Positions 27,139-36,481 of a stretch of 64,000 nt of DNA are shown in pieces. This stretch comes from Xenococcaceae cyanobacterium MO_167.B27 (GTDB lineage: Bacteria > Cyanobacteriota > Cyanobacteriia > Cyanobacteriales > Xenococcaceae): positions 1 through 64,000 of the forward strand of contig JASJCP010000010.1 in assembly GCA_030065935.1 (NCBI GenBank), written 5' to 3'. Made by a program: the position numbers and the translations under genes. The notes under the pieces were generated by a model that was not told the DNA's origin, did not search any database, and worked only from the letters and a program-made list of their open reading frames with translations. Every line of letters starts with the position of its first letter. The first letter of the stretch is position 1.

Positions 27139-27993
27139 TTAACGCCAGAGAGCATCTGCGACTCTGATCACATCAGACATCTGAGGGACATCGTGAACTC
27201 GGAGAATATTCGCTCCGCCAGCGATCGCACTACAGCAAGTAGCAGCAGTACCCCAAACTCGCTCTTTGGGGTCAGTTTTATGTAAAATATGACCAATAAA
27301 ACTCTTACGAGATGCTCCTACTAATATTGGTAAATTGAAACTTTGAAACTCTGATAATCTTCTGAGCAATTTGATACTTTGAGCAGCATCTTTAGCAAAA
27401 CCAATACCAGGGTCAATGATAATATTTTCTCTAGCTACACCACAGGCTACTGCTTTATTTATTTGAGTTGTAAAAAAGTTACGTATCTCTCCTATCAAGT
27501 CTTGATAATCAGTCATTTGTTGCATGGTTTTTGGTGTACCGCGAATGTGCATCAGGATTATTGGGACTCCTAATTTGGCTGCGGTAGGTAACATCTCTCT
27601 GTCAAAAGTACCTCCAGAAATATCATTGATAATATCTGCTCCAGCTTCTATAGCTATTGCTGCTACTTTGGCTCTGGTTGTATCAACAGAAATAGCAATA
27701 GAATAATGTTTTCTAATGGTTTTTATAACTGTAATAACCCGATTTATCTCTGTTTCTAAATCTATTTGCTCTGCACCTGGTCTAGTAGATTGACCCCCAA
27801 CATCAATTATATCTGAGCCATTTTCTATCATATATTTTGCTTGTGCTATGGCAGATTCAATATTATTAAATTTTCCTCCATCACTAAAGCTATCGGGAGT
27901 TATATTAAGAATACCCATTATATAGGTTTTTTCTGACCAATTAAAATTAAAATTGTTTTTTTTTAAAACTAGAGATTTTAATTCTTGCTTCAT
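27139..27993 (-). CDS. folP: Dihydropteroate synthase
   Basis: This 284-aa TIM-barrel enzyme joins p-aminobenzoate to 6-hydroxymethyl-dihydropterin diphosphate in folate synthesis. Signature motifs are MGILNITPDSFSDGG near residue 26, DVGGQSTRPGA, and the C-terminal GASRKSFIG with the substrate-binding Lys/Ser. Length fits the family (about 270-285). It lies 77 bp downstream of proS on the same strand, with a palindrome between them. Confidence 0.95.
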   Translation of the reverse strand: MKQELKSLVLKKNNFNFNWSEKTYIMGILNITPDSFSDGGKFNNIESAIAQAKYMIENGSDIIDVGGQSTRPGAEQIDLETEINRVITVIKTIRKHYSIAISVDTTRAKVAAIAIEAGADIINDISGGTFDREMLPTAAKLGVPIILMHIRGTPKTMQQMTDYQDLIGEIRNFFTTQINKAVACGVARENIIIDPGIGFAKDAAQSIKLLRRLSEFQSFNLPILVGASRKSFIGHILHKTDPKERVWGTAATCCSAIAGGANILRVHDVPQMSDVIRVADALWR

Positions 27994-28021
27994 AAAACTA
28001 AAATAGTAGATTAATTTCTTG

Positions 28022-28050
28022 TAGTAGGGTAGTCAATACCCACCCTACTA
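28022..28050. repeat. Palindrome TAGTAGGGT/ACCCTACTA
   Basis: Nine-bp arms at 28022-28030 and 28042-28050 lie in the folP-proS gap. The minus strand has no T-run after it, so it is more likely a dispersed repeat than a terminator. A similar element lies at 49992-50020. Confidence 0.6.
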
Positions 28051-28070
28051 TGACTATTACCTATTCCCAA

Positions 28071-29870
28071 TTAACAATTACCAACCCAATTCTTAATAGT
28101 AGAAACAACTTCTTCCAAAGGAATATCTTGAGACTCTTTAGTTTTTCTGGTGACGACTTCTACTTTCCCTTCAGAAAGCGATCGCCCTACTGTAATACGA
28201 TAGGGAATACCAATCAAATCGCTGTCTTTAAATTTAACTCCTGCTCTTTCTTTACGGTCATCTAAAAGAGTTTCAACTCCGACAGCATTTAATTCTTGAT
28301 AGAGTTTCTCGGCGACTTGTACTTTTTCAGAGTCGTTGATGTTGGGAATAATGACAATAGCGTGATACGGTGCGATCGCGACAGGCCAGATAATACCATC
28401 TTCATCATAAGATTGTTCTACTGCTGCTTGTGCCAGACGAGATACCCCAATACCATAACAACCCATCCAGATTGGCTCATTTTTGCCTTGTTCATTAGTA
28501 TAGGTTGCACCCATTGCTTGAGAATATTTTGTCCCTAACTGAAAAATATGTCCTGCTTCAATACCTCTAGCAGACTGAAGAGTTTGAGTAGGGTCATGGA
28601 AAGCGCGATCGCCTTTTTGAGCAATTCTGACATCTACTACCAACTTGGGTAAAGCAAAATTATCCCTCCAATTAGCACCGACCAGGTGATAACCAGACTC
28701 GTTTGCACCAGTAACAAAGTTGGTTAAGTCTGTTGCTGTTTTATCCACCATACGGAGGAATTGAGGAGCGATATTTTCTTTCTTGCTAATGTAGCTATCT
28801 TCTATATCTGGAGCAATATAACCAAGGGGTAAAGGTTGAGATGACCATTTTTGTTGTGCATCTGCATCTGGTACGCTCAAAGCAATAATTGTACTAGCAT
28901 CATAATCAGCAGCCAGTTTCACTAATTCATTTTGTAACTTCACTTCATTAACATCTTCATCTCCCCGAATACTGATTAAAACTAAAACAGTAATTCCGTT
29001 GTCATAGATAGTTTCATAAAGGACATTTTTCACAACTGCGGTAGGAGAGCATTTAAGAGTGTCGCACAACTTAGCAATAGTAGCGGTATCTGGTGTAGCT
29101 AGCTTCTGATAGCTACTAAAAGGGGAAGTTACCACATCTGCTGGAAGAGAAACCGCTTTTTCCACATTGGCTGCATATTTCCCATCTTTGGTATAGAGAA
29201 TCTCATCTTCTCCTGCTTCTGCGAGGATCATAAACTCTTGAGAGCCAGAGCCACCGATCGCCCCTGAGTCTGCTTCTACAGCGCGAAATTCTAAACCACA
29301 ACGGCTTAAGATATTGCGATAGGCTACATCCATATCCTTATAGGTTTTTTTGAGACTCTCTTCATCGGTGTGAAAAGAATAAGCATCTTTCATGATAAAT
29401 TCTCGTCCCCGCATCAAGCCAAAACGAGGGCGGATTTCATCGCGAAATTTACTTTGAATTTGATAGAGGTTGAGGGGTAGCTGACGATAAGAGCGAATCA
29501 AATCTCTGGCGATCGCTGTAATTACTTCTTCATGAGTAGGACCTAAACCTAACTGACGCTCTTGTCGATCTATCAGAGAAAACATAATCCCTTCTGCTTT
29601 GGTGTAGGTATCCCAACGTCCAGATTCTTGCCACAATTCTGATGGTTGAAGTTGTGGTAATAAAGATTCTTGTGCGCCAGTAGCATCCATTTCTTCGCGG
29701 ACAATCTGAGAAACTTTTTGCAAAACCCGCCACATTAGGGGTAAATAGGCATAAATCCCACTCCCAATTCTTCTGATATATCCCGCACGGACTAGGAGTT
29801 TATGACTAGGAATCTCCGCCTCTGCTGGATCTTCCCGTAAAGTCACCAAAAGCATTTGAGATAATCGCAT
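28071..29870 (-). CDS. proS: Prolyl-tRNA synthetase (bacterial type)
   Basis: This 599-aa class II synthetase charges tRNA-Pro. Motif 1 ([22 protein letters not shown]) lies near residue 27. Motif 2 includes [26 protein letters not shown], and motif 3 ends in [10 protein letters not shown]. Between motifs 2 and 3 (about 235-390) is the YbaK-type insertion domain that edits mischarged Ala-tRNA, typical of bacterial ProS. A C-terminal anticodon-binding domain follows (about 490-599). Full length for the family. Confidence 0.96.
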   Translation of the reverse strand: MRLSQMLLVTLREDPAEAEIPSHKLLVRAGYIRRIGSGIYAYLPLMWRVLQKVSQIVREEMDATGAQESLLPQLQPSELWQESGRWDTYTKAEGIMFSLIDRQERQLGLGPTHEEVITAIARDLIRSYRQLPLNLYQIQSKFRDEIRPRFGLMRGREFIMKDAYSFHTDEESLKKTYKDMDVAYRNILSRCGLEFRAVEADSGAIGGSGSQEFMILAEAGEDEILYTKDGKYAANVEKAVSLPADVVTSPFSSYQKLATPDTATIAKLCDTLKCSPTAVVKNVLYETIYDNGITVLVLISIRGDEDVNEVKLQNELVKLAADYDASTIIALSVPDADAQQKWSSQPLPLGYIAPDIEDSYISKKENIAPQFLRMVDKTATDLTNFVTGANESGYHLVGANWRDNFALPKLVVDVRIAQKGDRAFHDPTQTLQSARGIEAGHIFQLGTKYSQAMGATYTNEQGKNEPIWMGCYGIGVSRLAQAAVEQSYDEDGIIWPVAIAPYHAIVIIPNINDSEKVQVAEKLYQELNAVGVETLLDDRKERAGVKFKDSDLIGIPYRITVGRSLSEGKVEVVTRKTKESQDIPLEEVVSTIKNWVGNC

Positions 29871-29890
29871 TTTTCTGTTTCCTATAACAA

Positions 29891-30141
29891 CTTGACGACT
29901 CCCACCGCTAAATTTCTCGTTCGTCTGAACGACTCTCTCAAAATTTTAGCGGGGGATTCTCTAGATCGCTCTTAGAGATTCCTGCTTCTAACCCTCTTAT
30001 CTAGCCCACTTTGGTTCAAGCGAAATGTTAATTTCTCCCACTGGTACTGACCCCGACAGAACGGTCGTCACGAGTGCCTGGGGTTTCCCCAGGCAACGCG
30101 ACCTCACGAATCCACAGGCAGTTTGTTTTACTTCCACGATG
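29891..30141 (-). pseudogene. Relic of a tnpB 3' end / omega-RNA
   Basis: On the minus strand this contains GTGGAAGTAAAACAAACTGC, then CTGTCGGGGTCAGT (matching 36264-36277), and ends in GAATCCCCCGCTAAA...TTTAGCGGTGGGAGTCGTCA. This is the same hairpin-plus-GGGAG.CGTCA ending as the full-length tnpB at 36330-36374. No frame stays open. The spacer 29871-30728 has no CDS; a frame at 30074-30271 on the plus strand lies across this relic and is not a gene. Confidence 0.6.
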
Positions 30142-30485
30142 CGCCCCACCGCAGAAGGGTTTAAAGACTTATTTGGTTTTGCTTTTCCTTTTAGTTAGCT
30201 GCACGCGCCACCATTTGATTTCTAGGGTGGTATTTCCCGCGACGTGCCTAATACTGGGTGGAACTTCCTGAAATATTTATATGGGCTTTACCGCTATCTC
30301 AATTGTACAACAAGCAAATACCTTTATTTATGAAGATTTTGAAGCTAAATTTTAATCTATCGCTGTTCGATCTCATCTCCCGCTCTTTATCTCGCCTAGG
30401 CTCGATTTTATAATTGGATTACTCTCGCTCACGGAAATAGATATTGAGGACTCCAGTCGCTTGGCGATGGTTGATTGAAAAACAC

Positions 30486-30506
30486 CTCATCCCTCATCCC
30501 TCATCC
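30486..30506. repeat. Heptamer tandem repeat, 3 copies (CTCATCC)
   Basis: Three perfect 7-bp units in the spacer before the ComFB-family gene. Confidence 0.75.
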
Positions 30507-30728
30507 CTAAGTAAAAACTTCTAGATAAATATATATTTTAAGGCTTCAATAAAGTTTGATTCTTTTCTGAATGCTCTTAATTGAATTTTCAATGAATTAC
30601 TGCTTTTTTGATAGTTAAATTGTAGTCATTAACCCAGAATTTGGGTATATATAGAATATAAGCCAGGCAACAGTTCTAGTTTTATTTACATAGGAAGGTA
30701 AGTTTTATTCTAAGACAATAAAAAAATT

Positions 30729-31217
30729 ATGGAAAACTCACAAGGCAAACATATTAGTACAAATGTAATGGAAGAGTTAGTAGCAGAAGAAATAGAAAAA
30801 CAACTCAAACGTTACCCTAAAAATACTGTTAAATTAATTAATCACGTTGAAGTAGCAACTTATGCTCTCAACCGATTACCACCTCTTTATGCTTCATCTT
30901 ACAAGGGGTTGAATCAACAAAAATTTAAAGGAAAATCTCAATTCAATCTCAAAATTACTCAAGTAGTTCGAGAGGCTATTACAATAGTACAGCAAGATTT
31001 ATTGAGGGACTCATCTCCTCTAACAATAGAGCTAGATCAAGTTGGGCAAGAATTACAAGAAGCAGAAAACGCCCTGCGTGAACTAGGGGATTTTTTACCC
31101 AATAAAGAAATTTCTTGGAAAAACTTAGTGAGAACAGTTAAACCTATTTTGATTAAGTTACATCAGAAAAAATATCAAAATAAAGATGTTTGGCAAAAGT
31201 CTGTTTATCAAAGATAA
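30729..31217 (+). CDS. ComFB-family protein (putative cyclic-dinucleotide receptor)
   Basis: This 162-aa cytoplasmic protein matches the late-competence ComFB family: NVMEELVAEEIEKQL, then NHVEVATYALNRLPPLYASS, the family's signature region. Many Bacillus-type members carry a CxC..C cluster before this segment; it is absent here. ComFB-like proteins have been reported as cyclic-dinucleotide receptors in cyanobacteria, so it could respond to c-di-GMP or c-di-AMP. That is inference for this protein. It stands alone between repeat-rich spacers. Confidence 0.75.
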   Translation: MENSQGKHISTNVMEELVAEEIEKQLKRYPKNTVKLINHVEVATYALNRLPPLYASSYKGLNQQKFKGKSQFNLKITQVVREAITIVQQDLLRDSSPLTIELDQVGQELQEAENALRELGDFLPNKEISWKNLVRTVKPILIKLHQKKYQNKDVWQKSVYQR

Positions 31218-31267
31218 ATCTTTATATCTTGTCCGTGAAGCGAAAACTGGAGTTGTACTGGAATAGT

Positions 31268-31306
31268 CGAAGCAGTATACGGCGTAAAACGACGGATACT
31301 GCTTCG
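31268..31306. repeat. Hairpin element CGAAGCAGTAT/ATACTGCTTCG
   Basis: Perfect 11-bp arms (31268-31278 and 31296-31306) enclose ACGGCGTAAAACGACGG. The core CGTAAAACGACGGA is shared with the hairpin at 2969-2989. It lies in the convergent gap between the ComFB and MCE genes and has no T-run, so it is probably a dispersed palindromic repeat. Confidence 0.65.
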
Positions 31307-31370
31307 AATTGGTGAATTTATATAGTAATTCTGCCTCCTTATGAGGCACAGTTTTTAATTCTAGTTTTTG

Positions 31371-32564
31371 TTAGTCGGGCTTATTTTTAATAGATTTAAG
31401 ACTAATATTAGAATTTACTTCTTGCTCTAATTGTTCGGTGGAAGATACTAAGTTACTGAGTCCATTAATTAAGTTTCGTACATTATTTAGAAAATTGGGG
31501 TCCCCTGTTATGGATTCTAAATCAGAAGTAATTTTCTGAGCATTAGCGAAGGTAACTCTGGCAGAATCTAAAGTTTGTTGTAGGGTGATTAAACTAGTGT
31601 CATTACTAAAAGTTGCCGAAACATCTTTTAAATTAGCAGCAGCAGCAGCAGCATCAGTGCTGAGAGTTTCTAAATTTGCCATCAGCTTTTGAGTGTCTGT
31701 ACTTGCTATAGTAGTATCTAGTTTAGCTACCAGAACTTGCAGACTTTCACTAGTACGACGAATATTGTCGAGAGTAATCACTAAATTGGTTCTGTTTTCT
31801 GCAACTAATTCGTTAGCATTACTAGCCAATAGGGTTAATTGTTCTGCTGTGTCTTGATATTTTTGAGAGGTTGTTTCAATTTGATCAGCAGCAGTATCCG
31901 CTACTCTAGTTATGGCTTGGGCTGTGTCAGAAAAATCATCTAATTTTTGCTCTACATTACCTATTAAGAGGGAGACATCTTTGGTTAATTTGCTAATTTC
32001 TTGAGCAGCAATGGAAGCATTTTTGGCTGCTGCGCTGACATTCTCGAATAGTTCAGGATTTTCTGAAGCAGTTAAAGTTAACTCGTACATCAAAGGAAAA
32101 AGATCATCGAGGGTTACTCCTGAAATCCCATCAACGCGATCGCCATTACAAAAGATTTCTTCGGGTTTACATTGTTTACCCACAGCACTAAGATTTTCTG
32201 ATTGAGCAATCCAAGGGTCATCAGGAGGTTGAATATCAATAAAAGTTTCTCCAATTAATCCTGAACTACTAGCTTGAATGCTGGCTGTTTTGGGAATTAG
32301 AAGTTTGGTAGAGTCTATCTCCATCGTTACGTCAACTCCGTTTATTCCAGGTCTAATCCGCCTAACTCTGCCCACTTTTAGCCCCCGATATCTAACGGAA
32401 TCTCCGATTTGGATGCCATTAACATCAGAAAATTCTGCAATAATGTTATAGCTATTTGCCCCAAATTTAATGCCTCTTATCCAAAGGGCGAATCCCCCAA
32501 ATAAAGCTATTCCTCCCAGAATTAATAATCCTACTGAACCTTCCCGAATAGTACGCGATCGCAT
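31371..32564 (-). CDS. MlaD/MCE family lipid-transport substrate-binding protein
   Basis: This 397-aa protein has an N-terminal membrane anchor (about 12-31, LLILGGIALFGGFALWI), an MCE domain (about 38-115, DVNGIQIGDSVRYRGLKVGRV) and a long helical/coiled-coil tail (about 170-390). MCE proteins form hexamers that carry phospholipid between membranes; the cyanobacterial and plastid counterpart is TGD2. It lies 18 bp downstream of an ATPase gene on the same strand, giving a Mla/TGD-type pair. The permease (MlaE/TGD1) is not in the window. Confidence 0.88.
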   Translation of the reverse strand: MRSRTIREGSVGLLILGGIALFGGFALWIRGIKFGANSYNIIAEFSDVNGIQIGDSVRYRGLKVGRVRRIRPGINGVDVTMEIDSTKLLIPKTASIQASSSGLIGETFIDIQPPDDPWIAQSENLSAVGKQCKPEEIFCNGDRVDGISGVTLDDLFPLMYELTLTASENPELFENVSAAAKNASIAAQEISKLTKDVSLLIGNVEQKLDDFSDTAQAITRVADTAADQIETTSQKYQDTAEQLTLLASNANELVAENRTNLVITLDNIRRTSESLQVLVAKLDTTIASTDTQKLMANLETLSTDAAAAAANLKDVSATFSNDTSLITLQQTLDSARVTFANAQKITSDLESITGDPNFLNNVRNLINGLSNLVSSTEQLEQEVNSNISLKSIKNKPD

Positions 32565-32582
32565 TTATTTCTCTCCTGCTCT

Positions 32583-33413
32583 TTAAATTGGATCAATCAC
32601 TCTAATTGGCCCTTCGGTGCTAGCGTTGAAAAACTGTCTGACTAAAGGATTATCTGTAGTATCAATTTCCTCAATATTTCCTTCCCATTGAATGTTGCCA
32701 CCATAAAGAAAGATAACACGGTCAGCAGTACGACGAATGGTGCTGTCTTGGTGAGACACCATAATATACGTACCACAACCTTGAGGAGTACATTGTAATT
32801 GTCGAACTAAATCTTCGATAACAGTAGAAGCGATGGGGTCTAAACCTGCTGTAGGCTCATCGTAAAGGATGACTTCTGGCTTACTATCAATATCTTTAGG
32901 ATTGGAAATGACAGCGCGAGCAAAACTGACTCTTTTTCGCATCCCTCCTGATAATTCCGCCGGATAGCGATCGCAAGTATTGGCTAATCCGACCATTTCA
33001 AGTTTAGCTGCTACTAGTTGTTGGATTTCTTCCCGTGATAAATCTGAGTGCTGATATAGGGAGAAAGCAACATTTTCCCCCACAGTGAGAGAATCAAAGA
33101 GGGCTGCTTGTTGAAACACCATACTAATCCCGATGGGGTCATCACCATCTTCAATCAAACCTGTGCGTTTTTGTCCTTTGATATAGATTTCTCCTGTATC
33201 TGGTGGTAATAATCCCGCAATAATCCGTAAAATAGTCGATTTTCCCGTACCAGAAGGACCAATAATAACTAGAGCATCTCCTTGGTAAATATTCAAATCT
33301 ACCTTGTCTAAAATGACATTATTGCCAAAAGCTTTAGATACTCCTTTTAATTGGATTAAAAGCTCTCTTTGATTGTAATTGCTCCTACATTTTTCTAGTT
33401 CACAGTTGTTCAT
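32583..33413 (-). CDS. Mla/TGD-type ABC transporter ATP-binding protein
   Basis: This 276-aa ATPase has Walker A GPSGTGKST (52-60), a Q-loop (VFQQAALFDSLTVGENV), ABC signature LSGGMRKR, Walker B VILYDEPTAGLDP and an H-loop (MVSHQ). The SGGMRKR signature and AALFDSLTV segment are characteristic of the MlaF/TGD3 subfamily, and the adjacent MCE gene supports the lipid-transport role. It probably sits on the cytoplasmic face bound to an MlaE-type permease encoded elsewhere. Confidence 0.9.
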   Translation of the reverse strand: MNNCELEKCRSNYNQRELLIQLKGVSKAFGNNVILDKVDLNIYQGDALVIIGPSGTGKSTILRIIAGLLPPDTGEIYIKGQKRTGLIEDGDDPIGISMVFQQAALFDSLTVGENVAFSLYQHSDLSREEIQQLVAAKLEMVGLANTCDRYPAELSGGMRKRVSFARAVISNPKDIDSKPEVILYDEPTAGLDPIASTVIEDLVRQLQCTPQGCGTYIMVSHQDSTIRRTADRVIFLYGGNIQWEGNIEEIDTTDNPLVRQFFNASTEGPIRVIDPI

Positions 33414-33820
33414 AATTTCCCAAATGAATAAGTATATCCCTCTTTACGATAAATAGGAATCCTATGATTTCTTGATACAAAAGCTACAGTCTTATCTGCA
33501 AAACTAACGTCATCGCTTAAATTAATAATTGACGAAGTCTAAGGGGGCTTCCGCCTATCATTGGCGGAGTACCTGGGACTCAGCTTCCGCACCTTTTGGC
33601 TGGTGGGATAAGAATTATGAGGATTTAGGATAAGGATACAAGGCGAGGTTTCAAGCCTTCTTCCACACCATACCTCATCCTTTATCCTTTATCCTTTAAA
33701 CCTCTTTTGACAATTGATAACTATCTGCAAATCAGTAATTAATTCTTAATTATCAACTATCAATTATAGAACGTAAGTCAGAATACCTAGATCATTTTAG
33801 GGGTAGAATGTCTGGGTGTG
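33414..33820. other. Spacer with palindromic element and heptamer repeat
   Basis: No gene is seen in 407 bp. An element at about 33531-33590 (GACGAAGTCTAAGG ... CCGCC/GGCGG ... AGTACCTGGGACT) matches the palindrome at 56833-56876. A heptamer tandem repeat ATCCTTT x3 lies at 33677-33697. Confidence 0.65.
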
Positions 33821-34894
33821 TCACTCTTCTGTCTCTAAACCAAAGACGCGAGCGACGGATTTTTCAACTTTATATCCTGAGTCAATGGATTCTAGGGGGT
33901 CTTTTCGCAGACGGTGACGCAGAGACAATACGATTACGCGACGAATGTCATCTACAGTAACTTCGGTGCGTCCTTCAAAAGCTGCGATCGCTTTAGCTGC
34001 GCGATTGGTAACTATATCACCCCGTAAACCATCTACATCTAATTCAGAACAGATTTCCGAAATTTTGATGCGTAGCTCATAATCAAGAGTCACTTGAGGA
34101 AGTAATTGCTGTGCTTTAACAATTTTTTGTTGGAGTTCTTCTTGCTTTTGGCGGTATTTTTCGCAATATTCTAGGGGATTAGCATCAAATTCTGCTCTTT
34201 GCTCCACAATTTGCACTCTTAAGTTTGGTTCTTTAACCGTATGAATTTCTGCGTGCATTCCAAAACGGTCTAGGAGTTGAGGACGTAATTCCCCTTCTTC
34301 GGGGTTTCCTGAGCCTACCATGACAAATTGAGCAGGGTGACGAATCGAAATACCTTCTCTTTCTACAGTGTTCCAACCACCAGCAGCCGAGTCTAACAGT
34401 ACATCTACTAAGTGGTCATCCAGTAAGTTTACCTCATCTACATAGAGGATACCGCGATTAGCTTTTGCCAGTAATCCTGGTTCAAAGGCTTTAACCCCTT
34501 CAGAGAGAGCTTTTTCAATATCAATTGTGCCACAAACCCTATCTTCTGTTGCGCCTAGGGGTAAGTCCACCATTTGCACTTTCTTTTTGACAATTTCAAG
34601 AGGTATTTGCTGTTGGAGCTTTTCTTTGACCTGATCGCTCATTAGATCGGGGTCTTGAGGATCGCTGTTAAAAGGATCCCCAGCTACTACGTCAATTTCG
34701 GGTAATAAATCTGCTAGAGCGCGGATGGTGGTTGATTTTCCGGTACCGCGATCGCCCATAATCATCACGCCACCAATTTTAGGATCGATGACATTGAGAA
34801 TTAGAGACAGTTTCATTTCTTCCTGACCCACAATAGCGGTAAATGGAAATACTACTCGTTGAGTTTTCGGAGGTGCTTGGAGTGTTGCTGTCAT
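33821..34894 (-). CDS. chlI: Magnesium chelatase subunit I
   Basis: This 357-aa AAA+ ATPase is part of the ChlH-ChlD-ChlI complex that inserts Mg2+ into protoporphyrin IX, the first committed step of chlorophyll synthesis. Walker A is GDRGTGKST (47-55), Walker B is [14 protein letters not shown], and the sensor region [19 protein letters not shown] is typical of ChlI/BchI. Length is normal for cyanobacterial ChlI. ChlD and ChlH are not in the window. Single transcription unit. Confidence 0.96.
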   Translation of the reverse strand: MTATLQAPPKTQRVVFPFTAIVGQEEMKLSLILNVIDPKIGGVMIMGDRGTGKSTTIRALADLLPEIDVVAGDPFNSDPQDPDLMSDQVKEKLQQQIPLEIVKKKVQMVDLPLGATEDRVCGTIDIEKALSEGVKAFEPGLLAKANRGILYVDEVNLLDDHLVDVLLDSAAGGWNTVEREGISIRHPAQFVMVGSGNPEEGELRPQLLDRFGMHAEIHTVKEPNLRVQIVEQRAEFDANPLEYCEKYRQKQEELQQKIVKAQQLLPQVTLDYELRIKISEICSELDVDGLRGDIVTNRAAKAIAAFEGRTEVTVDDIRRVIVLSLRHRLRKDPLESIDSGYKVEKSVARVFGLETEE

Positions 34895-35036
34895 ATCAGT
34901 TTTTACTTATCTAACTTTATAATTGTTTCACTATTAATCAACTATTAAAGATTTTTTTAGCTTTCTCTGCGAGAAGCCGCGCTCTAGCGATAATCGGTGA
35001 GCGTCAGTATGAAAGCAGGGGCAGCAGTTATTGGGC

Positions 35037-35070
35037 AATTCTAGCGTATTTATGAAAGCGTGCTAGAATT
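35037..35070. repeat. Hairpin at the left end of the tnpB element
   Basis: AATTCTAGC (35037-35045) and GCTAGAATT (35062-35070) are perfect 9-bp inverted arms with a 16-bp loop, directly upstream of the tnpB start. Subterminal hairpins like this form the left end of IS200/IS605-family elements and are recognised by TnpA when present. The exact element boundary is not determined. Confidence 0.6.
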
Positions 35071-35075
35071 TGAGT

Positions 35076-36323
35076 ATGCTAACCATGAACATGACATACC
35101 GAATTTACCCAGACGCTGACCAAGAAGCGATGATGCTTCAATGGTTGGAGACTTGCAGACAATTATACAACCATTGTTTGCGAGACTTAAAAGACTGGTT
35201 AAATAGCAGGAAATGTCCTATTGATAGATGTTCATTGTATAAAGAATATATTGTGCCAGTTAACATACTGTTCCCTGGATACCTTGAGCACAAACGCCAG
35301 TTAACCCAATGGAAAAAAGACAATCCTTGGTTAAAAGATGTTCACTCTCAAGTAACCCAAGACGTGGTTAAAAGAATGCACAATACTTGGGAAGCTTTCA
35401 AAAAACGTGGCTTCGGTTTTCCAAGATTTAAAAAATATGGACAGTTCCGTTCATTTTTATTCCCTCAATTCAAAGACAATCCGTTAACTGGATATCAATT
35501 AAAACTCCCTAAAATTGGGTCGGTTTTAATTGAGCTACATCGTCCTATTCCTGAAGGATTTGTAATCAAACAAGTTCGAGTTTTATCTAGAGCTAGAGGA
35601 ACAAAATGGTATGTGGTAATTACAGTTCAATGTGATATTGCAGTACCAGAACCCATGCCTAGAGGTAGAGGCATTGGTGTCGATGTGGGATTGGAAAAAT
35701 TTTTGACAACTAGCGATAATTTCACAGTTAAGCCAGCCAAGTTTTTTCGAGACTTACAAAGTCGGCTGAAAGAGCTACAACGTAAACTATCTCGAAAAAA
35801 GAAGCACTCTAAGAACTGGGAAAGAGCATCGGTTAAAATCGCTCTTCTTCATCACAGAATAGCCAATTCTCGTAAGAATTTTCATTTTCAGGTTGCCCAT
35901 CAATTGTGCGACCAAGCTGAGATGATCTTTGTCGAAGATATTGACTTTAGAGTAGCAGCTAAAGGCTTTCTCAGTAAGTCAATGTTGGATGGTGGTTTTG
36001 GACAATTCAGAACAATATTACAATGGGTTTGTTGGAAGCGAGATAAATATTTCGCCAAAGTTGACCACAAATATAGTTCACAAATTTGTCCTAATTGTGG
36101 AACTCATACAGGTAAAAAGCCATTATCTCAACGTCAACATATCTGTCCTGAATGTGGATACTCTACCACCCGCGATCATGCAGCAGCAGAAATATTGCTA
36201 CAAAGAGGATTGGCATCAGTACCCTCGGACGGAGGGGAAAGGAAACTGCCTGATAATGGCGTACTGTCGGGGTCAGTCAGAGACTGGCTAGGTAAGTGCC
36301 GATACAGGAATGCACTATCGTGA
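35076..36323 (+). CDS. tnpB: TnpB RNA-guided endonuclease (IS200/IS605 family), apparently intact
   Basis: This 415-aa protein has all catalytic features of TnpB, the ancestor of Cas12. The N-terminal helix-turn-helix region (YRIYPDADQEAMMLQWLETCRQLYN) is present. RuvC-I D203 lies in GVDVGLEKF, RuvC-II E287 in MIFVEDIDF and RuvC-III D367 in TTRDHAAAEIL. The zinc ribbon is CPNC (338/341) and CPEC (357/360). No tnpA is next to it, so the element is IS1341-like and depends on outside TnpA to move. The start at ATG 35076 is preferred over the TTG at 35070, which lies inside the left hairpin. The 3' end overlaps the probable omega-RNA. Confidence 0.92.
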   Translation: MLTMNMTYRIYPDADQEAMMLQWLETCRQLYNHCLRDLKDWLNSRKCPIDRCSLYKEYIVPVNILFPGYLEHKRQLTQWKKDNPWLKDVHSQVTQDVVKRMHNTWEAFKKRGFGFPRFKKYGQFRSFLFPQFKDNPLTGYQLKLPKIGSVLIELHRPIPEGFVIKQVRVLSRARGTKWYVVITVQCDIAVPEPMPRGRGIGVDVGLEKFLTTSDNFTVKPAKFFRDLQSRLKELQRKLSRKKKHSKNWERASVKIALLHHRIANSRKNFHFQVAHQLCDQAEMIFVEDIDFRVAAKGFLSKSMLDGGFGQFRTILQWVCWKRDKYFAKVDHKYSSQICPNCGTHTGKKPLSQRQHICPECGYSTTRDHAAAEILLQRGLASVPSDGGERKLPDNGVLSGSVRDWLGKCRYRNALS

Positions 36324-36374
36324 GGTAGTGAAGCCCGCGCTGTGCCTACTGGCTCAGCGTCGGGAGAACGTCAC
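36217..36374 (+). ncRNA. Probable omega-RNA (reRNA) / right end of the tnpB element
   Basis: In IS200/IS605 elements the guide RNA overlaps the 3' end of tnpB and ends at the element's right end. Here the region from CAGTACC (36217) through GTACTGTCGGGG (36261-36272) to the terminal hairpin (36330-36374, CCCGCGCTG pairing with CAGCG/TCGGG, then GGGAGAACGTCAC) recurs without intact tnpB at 20522, 29891, 41972 and 42735. That shows it is the conserved non-coding end. The guide would be the sequence beyond about 36374; the exact boundary is inferred. Confidence 0.6.
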
Positions 36375-36452
36375 AAACGTCTCTCATTGTGCCATGTTGC
36401 ATCTCTTGCACCGAATCACCGAGTCAGTTATCACTCATTAGCAAGAGCCCAA

Positions 36453-36480
36453 TTAGCCATTAACCATTAGCCATTAGCTT
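36453..36480. repeat. Heptamer tandem repeat, 4 copies (TTAGCCA/TTAACCA)
   Basis: TTAGCCA, TTAACCA, TTAGCCA, TTAGCTT abut the stop codon of the convergent peptide-binding protein gene. Confidence 0.75.
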
Positions 36481-36481
36481 T

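Noticed and set aside
30074-30271. A 65-codon plus-strand frame in the proS upstream spacer
   Set aside because: It is antisense to a tnpB-end relic and shows no protein-like features.
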